From Cheilinus undulatus (lineage: Eukaryota; Chordata; Actinopteri; Labriformes; Labridae), in the NCBI RefSeq assembly GCF_018320785.1, contig NC_054885.1:4848921-4912920 (forward strand): a DNA stretch of 64,000 bases. The letters are read 5' to 3'. Each line of letters begins with the position of its first letter. The stretch's first letter is position 1. A program made the translations under genes and the position numbers. Shown piece after piece: positions 1 to 12,700 of the stretch. The notes below the pieces were generated by a model, which worked only from the letters and a program-made list of their open reading frames with translations, was not told where the DNA came from and ran no database searches.

Positions 1-2152
1 AAAGATGGATTCTTCCTGGCATTCTTTGCTTGTTGCATATAAATCCTGACATATTTGGTGATCCCTTGGAGATTTATGAGACGTCCCTGATGTGGCCTCA
101 ATAGTTGAGACTTTAAACCTGTTATAACATCAGAAAAATTTTGTCTGGATCTGATTGGATGAAGCTGTCTAGTCCTACCCTCTTTAATCAAAACAATCAA
201 GTCAGTTCAGGCACTCAGAACATCACCAAAGGATTCAGATGACCTGAAACTCAGGATGAAATGGCCTAATTTAAGTCCTGAAACCGTACGACTGATGGCT
301 ATAATCACACTTATCTGTAGTCTGACCTCAACGTAAACTTTTACCGCTACCTGGCTGATATTTCATAGCATGTCTTGACAATGGTTTGATCTTTGATGGC
401 CTTTAAAATTGGCCCAAATATTCCTGCCTTCATGCTGACATGTAAAAACCTGTCTGTCCCAATTATTGTGAAATGTTTGCATCTCCAGGACCAGAGTTGA
501 CGCTGATTTATCACCTCAAAGTGACACAAAGAGACGCCTAATAGAAGAAGCATTTCAGCGGAGATCTGGATCTGTTCCTGCTCCCTGATGAACACAAAGT
601 TAAACCCAGTAGAAGTCACAGACTGGGCAACAAACAGAAGCAGAATCAATAACACTGCCATTTGGTCCAGTTTATCTGCCAAGGTCTGAACTTTAAGCCC
701 TTTAAGCAAACAGCCAGCATGAAGTTGATTTTAGGTAACGAGCCGTCGCTTTCATGGAATGAGACAAGATCTATAAAGAGAAAACGTCGTGTTCAGGGTG
801 TTTTCCCTTTTTCTAGCGTTCTGAATTGAAGTTGAAGGCGAAGCCTTTCAGCGTTTGTTTTCTGTCTTTTGTAAGAAGAATCAGAGGGTCACGGGGTTCA
901 CGGGGCAATAACACAAACCCTTTCACATATAAAGAAATGATCGGCTTTACAGGTGAAAGAAGATTTTATTTTGCGCCAGAGGCTGTCAGATTCTTCAAAC
1001 AAGTGTCAGGAGCAAGTACAGAAGCTTTAAAAAGGCTGTTTCTTAATGCAGATGCATTAGAGAGGAATAAACCCATCACAAAAAGCAAGCAAACTACTTT
1101 AAACGGTCTAAATTGCACAAATGCACAGCCACGCTGGGATTCTGATGGATTAAAGGAGCCTAACCTGGATTTAAACACAGTTTTACTCACCTTTAGACAC
1201 CTATGACTTTATTTTTATGGCTTTGGCTTCCAAAAAAGCATCAATAATCTTTTAATTCTTACTAGAATAGAACCAAACTTCAAATCTTGCATCATTAACA
1301 CCCTGCACTATGCTAAAAGTCAGTTCACTTTTATAGTACTGGTATAAAAATACTACAACAGTGATAAAATCATTTCCTCATCCTGCAGATAAGCTCAGCC
1401 ACGCCTTTAACGGACATTTTAATGACAGTGGGAGTACGAACCCTGACTAACAGATGTCTGACTTCATAAAGACGTCGTTATGATTCATTCGCTAGAAGGA
1501 ACAGACCTGCATTATTTATGATTCGTCTTTCCAGGTTTATTCCTGCTGGGCAGAGAATCATGAAAATGCACATCCCATTAATATTATATTATCTGGTTTA
1601 ATGATAAGTTCTAGGGCTGGGCAATATGGACCAAATATAACTCCACGTTGTATTTTCTGTACAGAAATGAAAAATAGCTATCCCAATACCAAAATTATAA
1701 AATATTGATATGAATCAAATAAATTCAGAACATTTTGAAACCTGTTTGATGCCACAGCGACAAAAATAAAAGGTTTAGACACCAAATATTGGGCATTTTT
1801 TTAGCTTTAGTGATCAAAAATTGCAAGCTAAGGCCTAGTCCACATGTAGGCAGGTATTTTTGGATGCACAACATTGAATATTTACTTGTATCTGATTTTT
1901 GATATGCCAATATTAACAAATTGTTTTTAGCTGATACTGATACTGATAAGGATATCTATATATAAACCTAGTCAGATGCAAAAACCTAAGACCTTAAAAC
2001 GAACTCTCTAGTTTAAGGATGACCAAAGAAAAAGTCGTCAGTTGATGCACAGAACTGTACAGAACTTTTAGGCACGTTTGGACCAGAAATTGAGGCTGAA
2101 GTTAGGCCTAGACGTGGCGAGTAAGTCTGCCCATCAGGTGAGAATGAGGATG
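1..2152. other. Gene-free DNA, probably ldlr intron 1 or upstream
   Basis: No exon with a plausible splice pair or conserved protein was recognised. The sequence is AT-rich. Near 1613 there is a GGGCTGGGCAATATGG block, related to one near 53948 (GGTCTGGGCAATATGG), which suggests a dispersed repeat. A minus-strand reading frame at 347-709 begins near a hydrophobic leader-like stretch, but nothing else supports it as a gene. Confidence 0.5.
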
Positions 2153-2160
2153 CTCTAAAT

Positions 2161-2626
2161 CAGTGGTTCTCAACTGGTCAGGCATCAGGACCCAACACCT
2201 CCTCCTTAGGAGATATCATGACCCAGAATTCTTCATTTATTTCATGAATGTTGGTTAATCAGTTTTCTTGGCTACCATTACACCATGAAGGCAAAAGAAC
2301 CCTCAAAAAATGAAACAATTCGGGAAATTCGGATTGTTTTCTTGAGATCTTCTCCTGTTATCTTGAATGGAAAATTTGTAAATGTCTTGTCACCTGTTAA
2401 AAAAAAGTGTTCTAATGGTAAAACATAGTGAAATAAAATGTTTGCATGCATGTCCTCCCAAAGTGTTTGCCAGTCTCTTTGTTCAGTCTTTTGTTGCATT
2501 CCTTCCAAGGTCCAAATTTCAGCATTTTTCGTTGAATTATTGAAAAAAAAAAAACAGAAATTTGGGTCCCTACTTCACATTACAGTGGGTGGTGGATCCT
2601 ATGGCAACACCAGTTTAGAGCCACTG
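2161..2626. mobile_element. hAT-like non-autonomous element (MITE)
   Basis: The left end reads CAGTGGTTCTCAACTGGT and the right end ACCAGTTTAGAGCCACTG, imperfect inverted repeats of each other. The flanking 8-mers are CTCTAAAT (2153-2160) and CTCTACAT (2627-2634), matching at 7 of 8 bases, as expected for a hAT target-site duplication. There is no transposase frame. CAG-start ends with 8-bp duplications are characteristic of hAT elements; the family name is not determined. Confidence 0.8.
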
Positions 2627-2794
2627 CTCTACATGTCTTCTCATGCCCAAAATAATGTGTTGTAAAGTCCACACCTTTAGGGTGGAGGAAGAGGTGGATG
2701 TGGTGAGAAAGCACGAGCCCCTGGTCGTACTGGCCCAAAAACCTCCGGGTGTGTTACCAAGGGGTGAAGAGGCCTGGACACAAGAAATGCTGTT

Positions 2795-3335
2795 GAAGTA
2801 AGTAAGTTTAAGTTGGCAAAAATGGTCAAAAAACAACCAAAATGGGTCAAAAGGGGTGAAAATGGGGAGGAAAAGTGGAAAAAGAGTCAGAAAGTAGCAA
2901 AAATGAGTGAGAAGTCACTAAACAAAGAGTTACAGTTGGCATAAAATGGTTCAAAAGTGGCAAATCCCTGAAAAAAAAATTAGAGAAAAGTGACTAAAAT
3001 GGCAAAAGGCAGTCAAGATTGGCAACAATTGGAAAAAATTAGGAAAAAGTGGTATTTAATGACAAAAGGTAGCTTAACTGGGTGAAAATGCAGAGAAAAG
3101 GGTGAAAAAGGGCAAAAATGGGATAAAAGTGGCAAAAAATGGGTAATAAGAAAAAAGTGTAAAATGGGCAAAAAGGTTGGGAGAAAGTGTTATTAAATGG
3201 CAAAAGATAGCTCTGATTGGCAAAAATGGGATAAAAGTGGCAAAAATGGGCAAAAAGTAGCAAAAAAGCAGTTTTCAAAGGCAAAACGTTGCTTAAATAG
3301 GTAAAAAGTGGGAAAAATGATGAAAAATGGCAAAA
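2795..3335. repeat. A-rich degenerate tandem array (TGGCAAAAATGGG type)
   Basis: Irregular repetition of GGCAAAAATGGG, GGTGAAAATG and AAAAAGTGG words with strong purine bias on the + strand. The same word family recurs at about 25.6-26.3, 32.4-33.1 and 34.5-34.8 kb, and in reverse complement at about 17.3-18.3 and 28.9-30.4 kb. Reading frames through it are low complexity and are not genes. Confidence 0.8.
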
Positions 3336-3340
3336 AGTTT

Positions 3341-4679
3341 ACCTTATTTAAGGTTTTCTAGGGGAATGATATTTAAAATGAAGACAAAAAAAGAACCACG
3401 TGGCTCTAGAGGCACGCGTTATCACTACTCTATATGTTATTCGAACCTTCAAGTATCTTTTTTCTTTTCTTTTCTTTTTTACAAAAATCGTACTTTTCTT
3501 GCTCACGCATTTATTTTTTTTCATCAAACTGAGAATATGAGAAATAATCCTCCCCTTCAATAAAGCAATTGATATCAAAATTTCTATATGAGCCAAAATA
3601 ACAGTAAGATCTTTTAATTCTAAATTTAGCCCTAGTTTAACTTATCTAATATTGTACTTGTTATAATATCGAATGATTTCTTGCTCATGTTTGTTGAACA
3701 ACAGAAAAAAGGAACCTAAATAGTCACATTTCAAATCACAATCGCAATATTGCAGGAAAAAATTGCAATTAGATTATTTTTGGCTATCATTTAGCCCTTC
3801 TCCAAAATGATCAAATCTTTATTATTTTGATGATCCATAGTATCAGAAACGTCATGATCCTCAGTTGAAGAGAGAGCAATGTCTAAGTTGCACAAATACG
3901 TTGGCAACTTTTGAAAAAGTGGATGCAACTAGCAAGGAGCGAGCCTATTAAAGCTACTTTTCCCAGTGTTGCCAATGAGTTGAGCAGTGTGCAGAAGTTT
4001 GCCTGCAATTTTTGGGTTATTTAAAAACAATGAACTCACTTTTTCTACCCTATAACTCTTTAAATATATCTGTATCTATCTTTAAACCTCTTTACATTTC
4101 CCAGCCCTTCTTGCTCCTATTTTATTTGGTTATCCTGATGCTTTAAAGCAGCTGTCTGGTGGTAAGCACCTCCCTCTGCCCCCTCTTTCTCAGAAACAGG
4201 TGGCGGTCCGGGGTCTGGAGCCCCCAGTTGGGGCCAGAGTGAGGAATGGCCTGGAGTACCTTTTCTCTGCTGTACAGACTAATTGCTCCTTCCAGTTCAG
4301 CGGCTTCATCGGCTGCATTAAAGATGGGGGTTGGGAGGGCGTCTCTCTGTCTTCAGCGTCTGATTTTCAGCCGTGAACGCCGCAGTATGATGAGATCTGT
4401 GTTGTGGTTATGAACTCGCCGTATCAGCAGCTTCTTCCTGAAGCCTGATAAAAGCAGGGTGGGCTGTTATCGTCGGTACTGTATCCCTGTTTGACTCCCA
4501 GTGAGGCCGTTTATCAGCGCTGTTTAAACAAAAAGCAGGCACGTGTGGGTTTGTGCATGTGTGTGACATGTTAGAGCGATTACCTCCAGGGCCTTTTCTG
4601 CTCTGGAAGCAGATTTATCGCCATGCCTGCAGAAATAGCTCCGCCCAAACTGTGATGAAACTCAACTGAGGATTTAGAC
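3341..4679. other. No confirmed gene; isolated exon-like segment near 4188-4377
   Basis: Mostly AT-rich. Around 3740-3790 there is a block with an ATTGCAATTAGATTATTTT core, related to sequence near 48560 and 49130. At about 4188 a good polypyrimidine acceptor (CCCCCTCTTTCTCAG) opens a frame of about 60 codons that ends in TGA near 4375. The translation matches nothing I recognise, so it is noted rather than called. A CCGCCC box occurs near 4641. Confidence 0.4.
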
Positions 4680-6570
4680 GTGAAGTTCAGCCAAAGTCTT
4701 TTAGTCCAGAAGGAAATTTCTCATCAGCTGTGGATGAATGCAGATGAATATTGCACAGATGGTCAGCACTTATGTAAAATGTCTTTTATTCTTAGTCCAC
4801 AGAGGATGAACCCTTCTAACTTTGAAAATGTCCACTGTCTTATAAAGCACCACCTACTTACTATATCTTTAAATTCTAGAGTTGATTGGAATATCTTCAC
4901 AACTATTTTTGGTGGCAAGCCTTGAGCACGTGGATAGATTATGGTCATTAAGAATGGCAGACATGGTCGTGCTCCCCTGGGGATAAATCCTACCAACTTT
5001 GGTGCTCCCCTTTAGGTCACCAGCTGGGTGAAATGTCAAGGCTAGTTAGTTAAGTCTTAAGTTTTTCCAGTCCCAATCAGGTTCACGTTGTACTTTAAAG
5101 TTGTTTTTAATGTGGTTTAATTGATACAGATATTCTTTGTCCCCGTGGGATGAACCCATTTAACTTTAGAAATTTTGGAAAGTTCATAAAGCACCAATAA
5201 AGGTTTAGATTCTACAGTTGATATGAAAACCTTGATGAGCATTTAGGCACAGTGGTCATAAAAATGGTAGACATATTCATGCTCCCCTGGGGATAAATCC
5301 CTCTGAGTCTGGTGATCCTCTTAGGTTCTGATACATCACCAGCAAGTTGAAATGTCTTGTTTAGTTAGATTTTTTTGGCGTACCTTGAAAACAACAGGGG
5401 GAATTATAACCTTCAGAATTTTCACAATTATTCCTAGTCCTGGATGTATTGGTATAGCTATTCTTAGTCCTCAGGGGATCAACCCTTCTGTCTTAAAATA
5501 TGGGTTCAAATTCAAGTTGATTTGAAGACCTTGACCCCTATTTTAGGATGACGTGCCTTGAACAGTTGGATAGATTATTGTCATAAAAAATGGTGAGCAT
5601 ATTCATGCTCCTCTTCCTGGTCCCCTGAAGTTACATCATCCTAACTTTGATGGTACCCTTAGGATTTTTGACACCACATATAGGTTCACATTTATTCAGT
5701 TTTGAAGATGGTTTGATTAGAGAGTCACAGGATAGATTGGTGCAGATATACTCAATCCCCCTAGGATAAACCCTTCTGACTTGGAAAATGTTCTAACTTC
5801 TCATACAGCACCACCTATACATTTACAATCAAGCCGGTTTGAAGACCTCGTCCCCTATTTCAGGATGGCATGCCCTTGAACAGTTGGATAGATTGTTGTC
5901 ATAAAGAATGGTGAGCATATTCATTCTCCTCTGAGGATAAATCCAACTGACTAGTGATCCTGTTATGGTTCTGATACATCTTCATCTGGTTGAAATGTCT
6001 AGGTTAGTTAGTTGTTTAGTTCATTTTTTGTGTGGTTGGAAACAATATGGCCTTTAGGATTTGCACAATTATTCCTGATGCCCTGAAGATACATCATACT
6101 AACTTTGATGGTACCCTTAGGACTTTTGACGCCACATATATGTTCACTTCTTATTTAATTTGATTTCAAGTTTAAGACCTTGACAGGTATTTTAGGATGG
6201 CATGGATTGAACAGTTGGATGAAGAATTATAGGCGTATTCATGCCCCCCTGGGGATAAATCCTACTGACTTGGTGATCCCCTTTTGCCAGCTGGATGAAA
6301 TGCCAAGATTGGTTGGTTTGTGAATTCTGGCCTTTAAAACAGCACAATTATTTCGGGTCCTTTGAAGATACATCATACTATCTTTGTTGACACCTTAAAG
6401 TTTCTTCACTCCACAGATTGGTTCACCTTTTATTCCATTTTAAAGATGGTTTGATGTGATAGTCATCAGCTGGATTGGTGCAGTTCCTAGGAAAAATGGT
6501 TGGGAATCACTGTCCTAAAGGATTAATCCTACTGACTTTTCTGTTCCCAAAATATTTTCACACGTCACTG
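4680..6570. repeat. Degenerate long-period tandem repeat, about 310-325 bp
   Basis: Landmark phrases recur in the same order. CCTGGGGATAAATCC or a variant occurs near 4978, 5287, 5935 and 6249. A block meaning 'GGATGGCATG...GAACAGTTGGATAGATT' in variants recurs near 4915, 5555, 5865 and 6200. Spacing is about 310-325 bp, giving roughly six diverged units. No coding potential is evident. Lower-similarity fragments (GGTAAATCCTGTCAACCTTGG near 6779) may extend it further right. Confidence 0.7.
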
Positions 6571-7286
6571 CAGGGGCTTACCTTTACAACTGCTGGTTGG
6601 CTGTTAAATAAGGTAAAGAACTGAAAAGTACTCAAAGGATAAAACCTACTAAATCCAGTGATACCCAAATGTTTTCCCTAGCCTCATCAAAAGGCTGTTT
6701 CTTAAAAAGTCAGGAGAACAATTGGTTTTCAATTGATTGTTGCAGTGAAAGCTGGTCTAAATCTTCGTGGTCCTGAAGGGTAAATCCTGTCAACCTTGGT
6801 TTCCAAACTGTCCCTCTTGTTCACCATGAGGCTCAAGGTTCAGTCACTGAAATGTCTTTCAGACTACTGGATGAATTGCTGTTAGATTCAGCATTTATTC
6901 ACTGTCAATTAACGATAATCTTGGAGAGTTTGGTGATCTTTAGTCTTCCCTAACACCACCAATAGGTTGCTTATCTGTTTTCCGTTATGCCTTGACTAAC
7001 CAAGAATAAACCAACTATATTCATGGTTCCCCATGAGTATAGTGTGAGTTCTTTGTAGAATGACAAAAAAAAATAATAGTAACATCCTTTTCCTTATAAA
7101 TGCAAAGAAATAACTAGAGAATGTCAGCATGTTAGACCACTTAACAAAGGTGGTAAACAGACTAACTTAGCTCTGTGATATTGCTTTCAGCACACAGTTC
7201 ACTGAAAACCATCCAGTTTTGTCTCTTGATTGATGATAACTTAAAGTCTCTTGTAGCTGACCTGTGCTAATGTCTCCCTGTCACAG
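6571..7286. other. Intron sequence leading to ldlr exon 2
   Basis: No gene seen. The stretch ends in the exon 2 acceptor (CTCCCTGTCACAG at 7274-7286). Weak remnants of the upstream tandem repeat may reach about 6800. Confidence 0.6.
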
Positions 7287-9793
7287 ATGCGTTGATTACA
7301 TGTGGAACCCGGCAGTTCCAGTGTGGGAACGGTAAATGCATCACCACCAGATGGGCGTGTGATGGTACAGACGACTGTGGCGACGGCACTGATGAACTCC
7401 CCGGCACCTGCTGTGAGTGGCCAACATCGCTTGATATAACAAAGACGAAGAACGTTACAATTAAACCTGTAAATCCTGCAGCTTCGTAGTCTGATGACTT
7501 GTCTATTTTACCTCCAGCGGCCAGAACATGTAGAACGACAGAGTTCAGCTGTGCGGACCGCCTTAACCAGTGTATACCGAGCTCTTGGCGCTGTGATGGG
7601 AAAGCTGACTGTGAGAATGGAGCAGATGAAGACAGATGTGGTAAGTAGAATCAGCTACAGTCTCCAGCATCCACAAATTAAGATTTCCTGCTGCTTGTTC
7701 TTAACTGTTCAAGGCTTTTTGATGCTTACAGTATGTATCCTCTCTTGTAGTGCCAAAGCAGTGCAAAACTTCCGAGTTCCGCTGCGGAAATGGCCAGTGC
7801 ATCTCGTCCTCGTTCATGTGCGATGATGAAGCGGACTGTGACGACGGCAGTGATGAGGCCTCCTGCCCGCCTGTGACTTGCAGTGCTTCCTCCTTCCAGT
7901 GCAACAACAGCATTTGCATCCCAAACCTTTGGGCATGCGACGGTGACGCCGACTGTCCCGACGGCTCAGACGAGTGGCCGAAGAACTGTGGCACAAGAAG
8001 ACCTGGAGCTACCCCTATACATCACTGCTCATCCTTGGAGTTCAAATGTGGCAGCGGAGAATGCATCCACAGTAGCTGGAAGTGTGACGGAGGTGCAGAC
8101 TGCCATGATCGATCGGATGAAGCTAATTGCGGTAAGTTTTGTTCTTTTTCTGTTGGTTACAAGGTGTTATACCATGGTCTGGGTGAATACTTGAGTCATA
8201 CTGAGTACTGAGTAAATGAACAGGCTATGCATCAGCTTGCATGACTTGTTAAAAACTTAAGGGCTTGGTTGCCAGAATTGCATGGTTTTTGCACCTGCTA
8301 ATCCTGTGCATTTGGGACAAAATACAGTGTCAAATTTATAAAACACATGCAATTAATTGAAACCATAAATGAGCGCCTCTCTGTGTAGTGTTTCTTTAAA
8401 TGCTTTTGGTTACTATGGTGACGCACCCCAACGTGAGGGTGTAACCTGTACACCTCAAGGTCAGACAGGAGTTGTTCCCGGTACCAAGACGCTTCGATTT
8501 TGTTTGTAAGTTGGGACTCTCAAACCATTTATTTGCTTTTTCCTCCACAAAATTGTGCTTATGTGACCTGTGAAGAATGTCTGAGCTTCCCTGCAAACAT
8601 TAAACGTGCAGTGTGGCGGTAAAGAGATGTTTCAAGTCATGTTTTCAACTCTTCTGACCCTTGGAGACCTCCCTGACCACTACAACAGCCTAGAGTAACG
8701 CAGCATGGTGTTTTTACCTAATCACCCAGTTTATATTTTCATCTCTGTTGCTTGTGTTGAGTTGGAGTGTGGAAAGAGGGGGATGACAAGGTATCAGGAG
8801 TGTCTGAGGCTGTCAGCAGCATCACATTTCATCCACATGTATGGAGACATTCTGAAGCAATTGCATGTTGCGAGGATCCCGTGTTGCTTTTTCGTAGTTG
8901 TCATTACTTTCTCCACTCAGGGAAGAAGCTGTGTTTTTAACAGTAAAATGCGTATCACATTCTTTGAGTCTGGACTCACAATAAAGTGTAAAAATCTTCC
9001 GAGCTCATCATCTTGAGGTGGACAGAACTAATCTTCATCAGCTTCATCCACTCAGAGTAAAGGTGCACATAGCTTCTCTCTACATTCAAATGCAAGAGCA
9101 AACTAGACAATAGCATATCTGGATATAATTAGCTAGCTTTTTCAGGGTTTTAGCCCTGAGTAGCGGCAAATCCTGGGAGCCAAAGAAGCACAATTTTTGG
9201 AGCTATGCATGCTAAAATTCATTCTTAGTAAAAAAGGCCATGAAAATTTGACTGCAAAATCATGAAAACAACTTAATAGCGTTGTTTATTTCTAGTGCAA
9301 GTGGCCACAAGTTTGATAAAGCCTCCTTGAGTGACCAAAATGAGAGATTTATGAACTCAAACTATTGTCTTTGAATCTGTAATAATGGATTTTTTTATGC
9401 ATGACATCACATCTTGCTTCCTGTTGAATCCTTCTAGCCCGTCCCACCTGTCGCCCTGATGAATTCCAATGTGGCGATGGCACCTGCATCCACGGAAGCC
9501 TCCAGTGCAACCATCACAACAACTGCGCGGACATGAGCGATGAAACCGACTGTGTCAATGGTACCAATCATCTCCCCTCCCCTTCCCACTTTGGTCCCTG
9601 TATGCCAATTAAACTCCAAGATTACTGGTCTGTGTCTGTAACTGGATCTGTCCTTCCATCTCATCCACAGCAACTCACTGCGAGGGCCCCACGAGGTTTA
9701 AGTGCCGCAGCGGAGAGTGTATTAGCATGGAGAGGGTGTGTGACAGACGCCGTGATTGCAGGGATTGGTCAGATGAGCCTCTCAGGGAATGCC
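7287..9793 (+). other. ldlr: ldlr ligand-binding domain: LA repeats 1-7
   Basis: Exon 2 encodes LA1, exon 3 LA2, exon 4 LA3-LA5 together, exon 5 LA6 and exon 6 LA7. Each exon starts and ends in phase 1. Every repeat has six cysteines and the Ca2+-cage ending (TDE, ADE, SDE) after the fourth to fifth cysteine region, for example [13 protein letters not shown] in LA1 and [13 protein letters not shown] in LA7. The LA6-LA7 junction makes an N-A-T glycosylation sequon; the human receptor has N-V-T at the same point. LA4 and LA5 are the repeats known to be critical for apoE binding, and both look intact. Confidence 0.95.
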
Positions 9794-12700
9794 GTGAGTG
9801 CAGAGGCCTCTCATTCATAACTGTCGGCTTAATTACTACTTTTATGGATTTGATTAGAGTGTCTGCAGCGTGAAAATGCTAGTTACGATACATCCTCTAA
9901 AAAAAGATGGTAAACCTTTTCTTCTTCCCACCACAGGCAGCAATGAGTGCCTGTACAACAATGGAGGCTGCTCTCATATTTGCAACGACCTGAAGATCGG
10001 CTACGAGTGCCTGTGCCCCGCTGGATTTCGTCTGGTGGACACAAAACGATGTGAAGGTAAGAGCCACCCACACAGCTACTCTGTGCTTAAATTCCTTAAT
10101 AAAACTGCTGTGTCCCTGGTGGTACTTTGTTTTGAAGTAATCTAAAAGTTTGCAAGTTTCAACAAATAAGCATGCTGCTGTACCTGACAAAGGATAGGGG
10201 CTATCTGGATGAGCTACAAGCCATAAATTTAGTCAAAAAACACATTTACTCATTTATCAGCTACAATTATTAAAAAATGAACCACTTATTTGCAAACATT
10301 ACAGTTAGATACTGGTGCAAAATTCTAGAAAATGGTGTAGATTCTCTTGACTATTCTGCTAGCTAAGATTTTATTCTTTTTAGAATATTTTTCTGACTTC
10401 TTTATTGTTTCAAAACTATTTGCAAAAGTGTATGTGGATCAGTACACAAATCTGTAGATTGATTACCAGATTAGTGAATGTATCCTTTAATCTTTATACA
10501 AATTTGCACATTTTTTTAAACATATTTGCAAAACTTTGCGTGCATTTACCGATCCTTGCACACATTTGCAGATCTGTGCACACATTTGCAGATCTGTGCA
10601 AGCATTTGTAGATCTATCTACACATTTGGAAATAATTTTGCAACAATAATAGCTCCATAGCAGTGTTACAAAAGTCACATGTGTATGACAGCCAACTGAG
10701 AGGCAGATTTCAGTTGTAACTAATGGCTTGTGAGTATTTTGACAACTTGAAGCAGAAAAGAGTGAGTTTTCTGAACCAAAATGAACTGAGTTCACAATTA
10801 CAAATTGGTCTACATATTTGCAGATTATAACGCATTTGTGGATGTTTGTACACATCTGCAGATCTGTGCACATATTTGCATACCCATGCATGCATTAGTG
10901 GATTTGTGCATGCATTTGCAGATATGTGTATAAATCTTTGCAAATAGTTTTGCTACAATAATAGCTCCACAGTCATAGCCTTAGACACAGTGCTCTTCTA
11001 TAATTCATTGTCTGCAGCAAGGGGTGTACTGGGACTGAAACTGTACATTTTCTCACTGCATGTTTAATATGACACCCCAGAACAAAGCAGTCAGACAACA
11101 TGACATCCGTATTTACAATGGACAAGGTTGAATGCCAACCCTGAACTTCAGTCATGCAAACAAATGACAAGATATCCGTTTACTATTTCACTAACTTTTG
11201 GCACTCCCTCTGACGTTAGATAAAGAGAGACTCTTGTAAATCTTATTTACATAATGACTCAGATGTTTGCAACTCTATAAATGTGTTTAATTTCTCCATC
11301 TTGTCTTTTCTCCAGATATCGATGAATGCGCCGAACCAGACACGTGCAGCCAGATCTGCATCAACCAGATCGGCAGTTTTAAATGTCAGTGTCAGGAGGG
11401 ATACCAAGTTGACCCAGCAACCAGAGAGTGCAAGGCCATTGGTAAATATCAGACCGCTGTGTGCTAACCCTCCTTCAGATTATGGCTTGGCATTGTCTCA
11501 CTGAAATAAGCAGAGACGTCCCTGAAAAAGACACTGTGCTCCAAAACCTATATGTACATCTCAGTATCAATGCTGCCTTCACAGATGTGCAAGTGACCCA
11601 TGCCATGGGCACGAATGCACCCCCACACCAACCCTGTAAAATCTGACAGAGTGATCTTAGTTTTTAATGCAGTGCTACCTGAGGGGTCGTAGGTCATTTG
11701 CATTCAGTGTCTACTTTAAAAACATGATATTGAAAAGTGTAAAAGAACTGGACATCATCGATGTCAAGCATGTTTAAATAATACCTCACATGTTTCTGTC
11801 GTAGGTACAATAGCCTACCTCTTTTTCACCAACCGCCATGAAGTCAGAAAAATGACTCTGGATAAAAGCGAGTACACCAGGGTGATCCCTCGTCTGAAGA
11901 ACGTCGTAGCTGTCGACATGAACATGGCGAGCAAAGAGATCTACTGGTCGGACATCTCCCACAAAAAGATCTACAAGTGAGAGATGAAGCATCTGAACAA
12001 TCCGAACGCTCCCTTTCCATCTACCCATCATTCCAACCGTCTGTCTCTTTACTTTCCATCCAGAGCTCCGATGGACTCTGCTGATGACACGTCACATCAC
12101 AGCACCCTCATAAACAACGGCACTGACGCTCCTGAAGGCATCGCCTTTGACTGGGTCCACGGTAACCTGTACTGGACTGACAGCATCCGCAGCAGCATCT
12201 CTGTGGTCACAGCTGATGGGAGCCGCCGCAAAACTCTCTTCAGGAGAAACCTATCAAAACCTCGCGCCATTGTGGTCGATCCACACAGGAAGTAAGTCGC
12301 AGAGCCATCATGGCCTCCATGTTTTGTTTGTGTACTCAACAGCCTGTTGATTTTTACTTTCTCTGACTTTAATGTTACTCAGAGTAACCCAATATTAAGC
12401 CAATATTTTACACGAAAACACCCTTTTAACAAGAAGAAACGTTGAGCACAACCAGACTTAATGTTAAGCAACCAACCTTGTTCTGCAGAAAAACAAAGTA
12501 GAAATGTAATTCCTGCTCTTAAACTGTATCCATATCTGTTTTTTCCAGCTTTATTTACTGGACTGACTGGGGGAATCCTGCTAAGATAGAGAAGGCAGGT
12601 CTGAATGGAGGAGACCGCACCGCTCTGGTTACCGACAACATCGAGTGGCCTAATGGGATCACACTTGGTAAACCCAAGCATTAAATTTCTCTCCTATTTC

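Noticed and set aside
719-735. ATGAAGTTGATTTTAG/GTAACG as ldlr exon 1
   Set aside because: It would encode only about five residues, too short for a signal peptide.
826-1206. 126-codon + strand frame as ldlr exon 1 or a small gene
   Set aside because: No hydrophobic signal sequence and no suitable phase-1 donor.
9434-9673. Minus-strand frame opposite ldlr exon 5
   Set aside because: Shadow of a conserved coding exon on the opposite strand.
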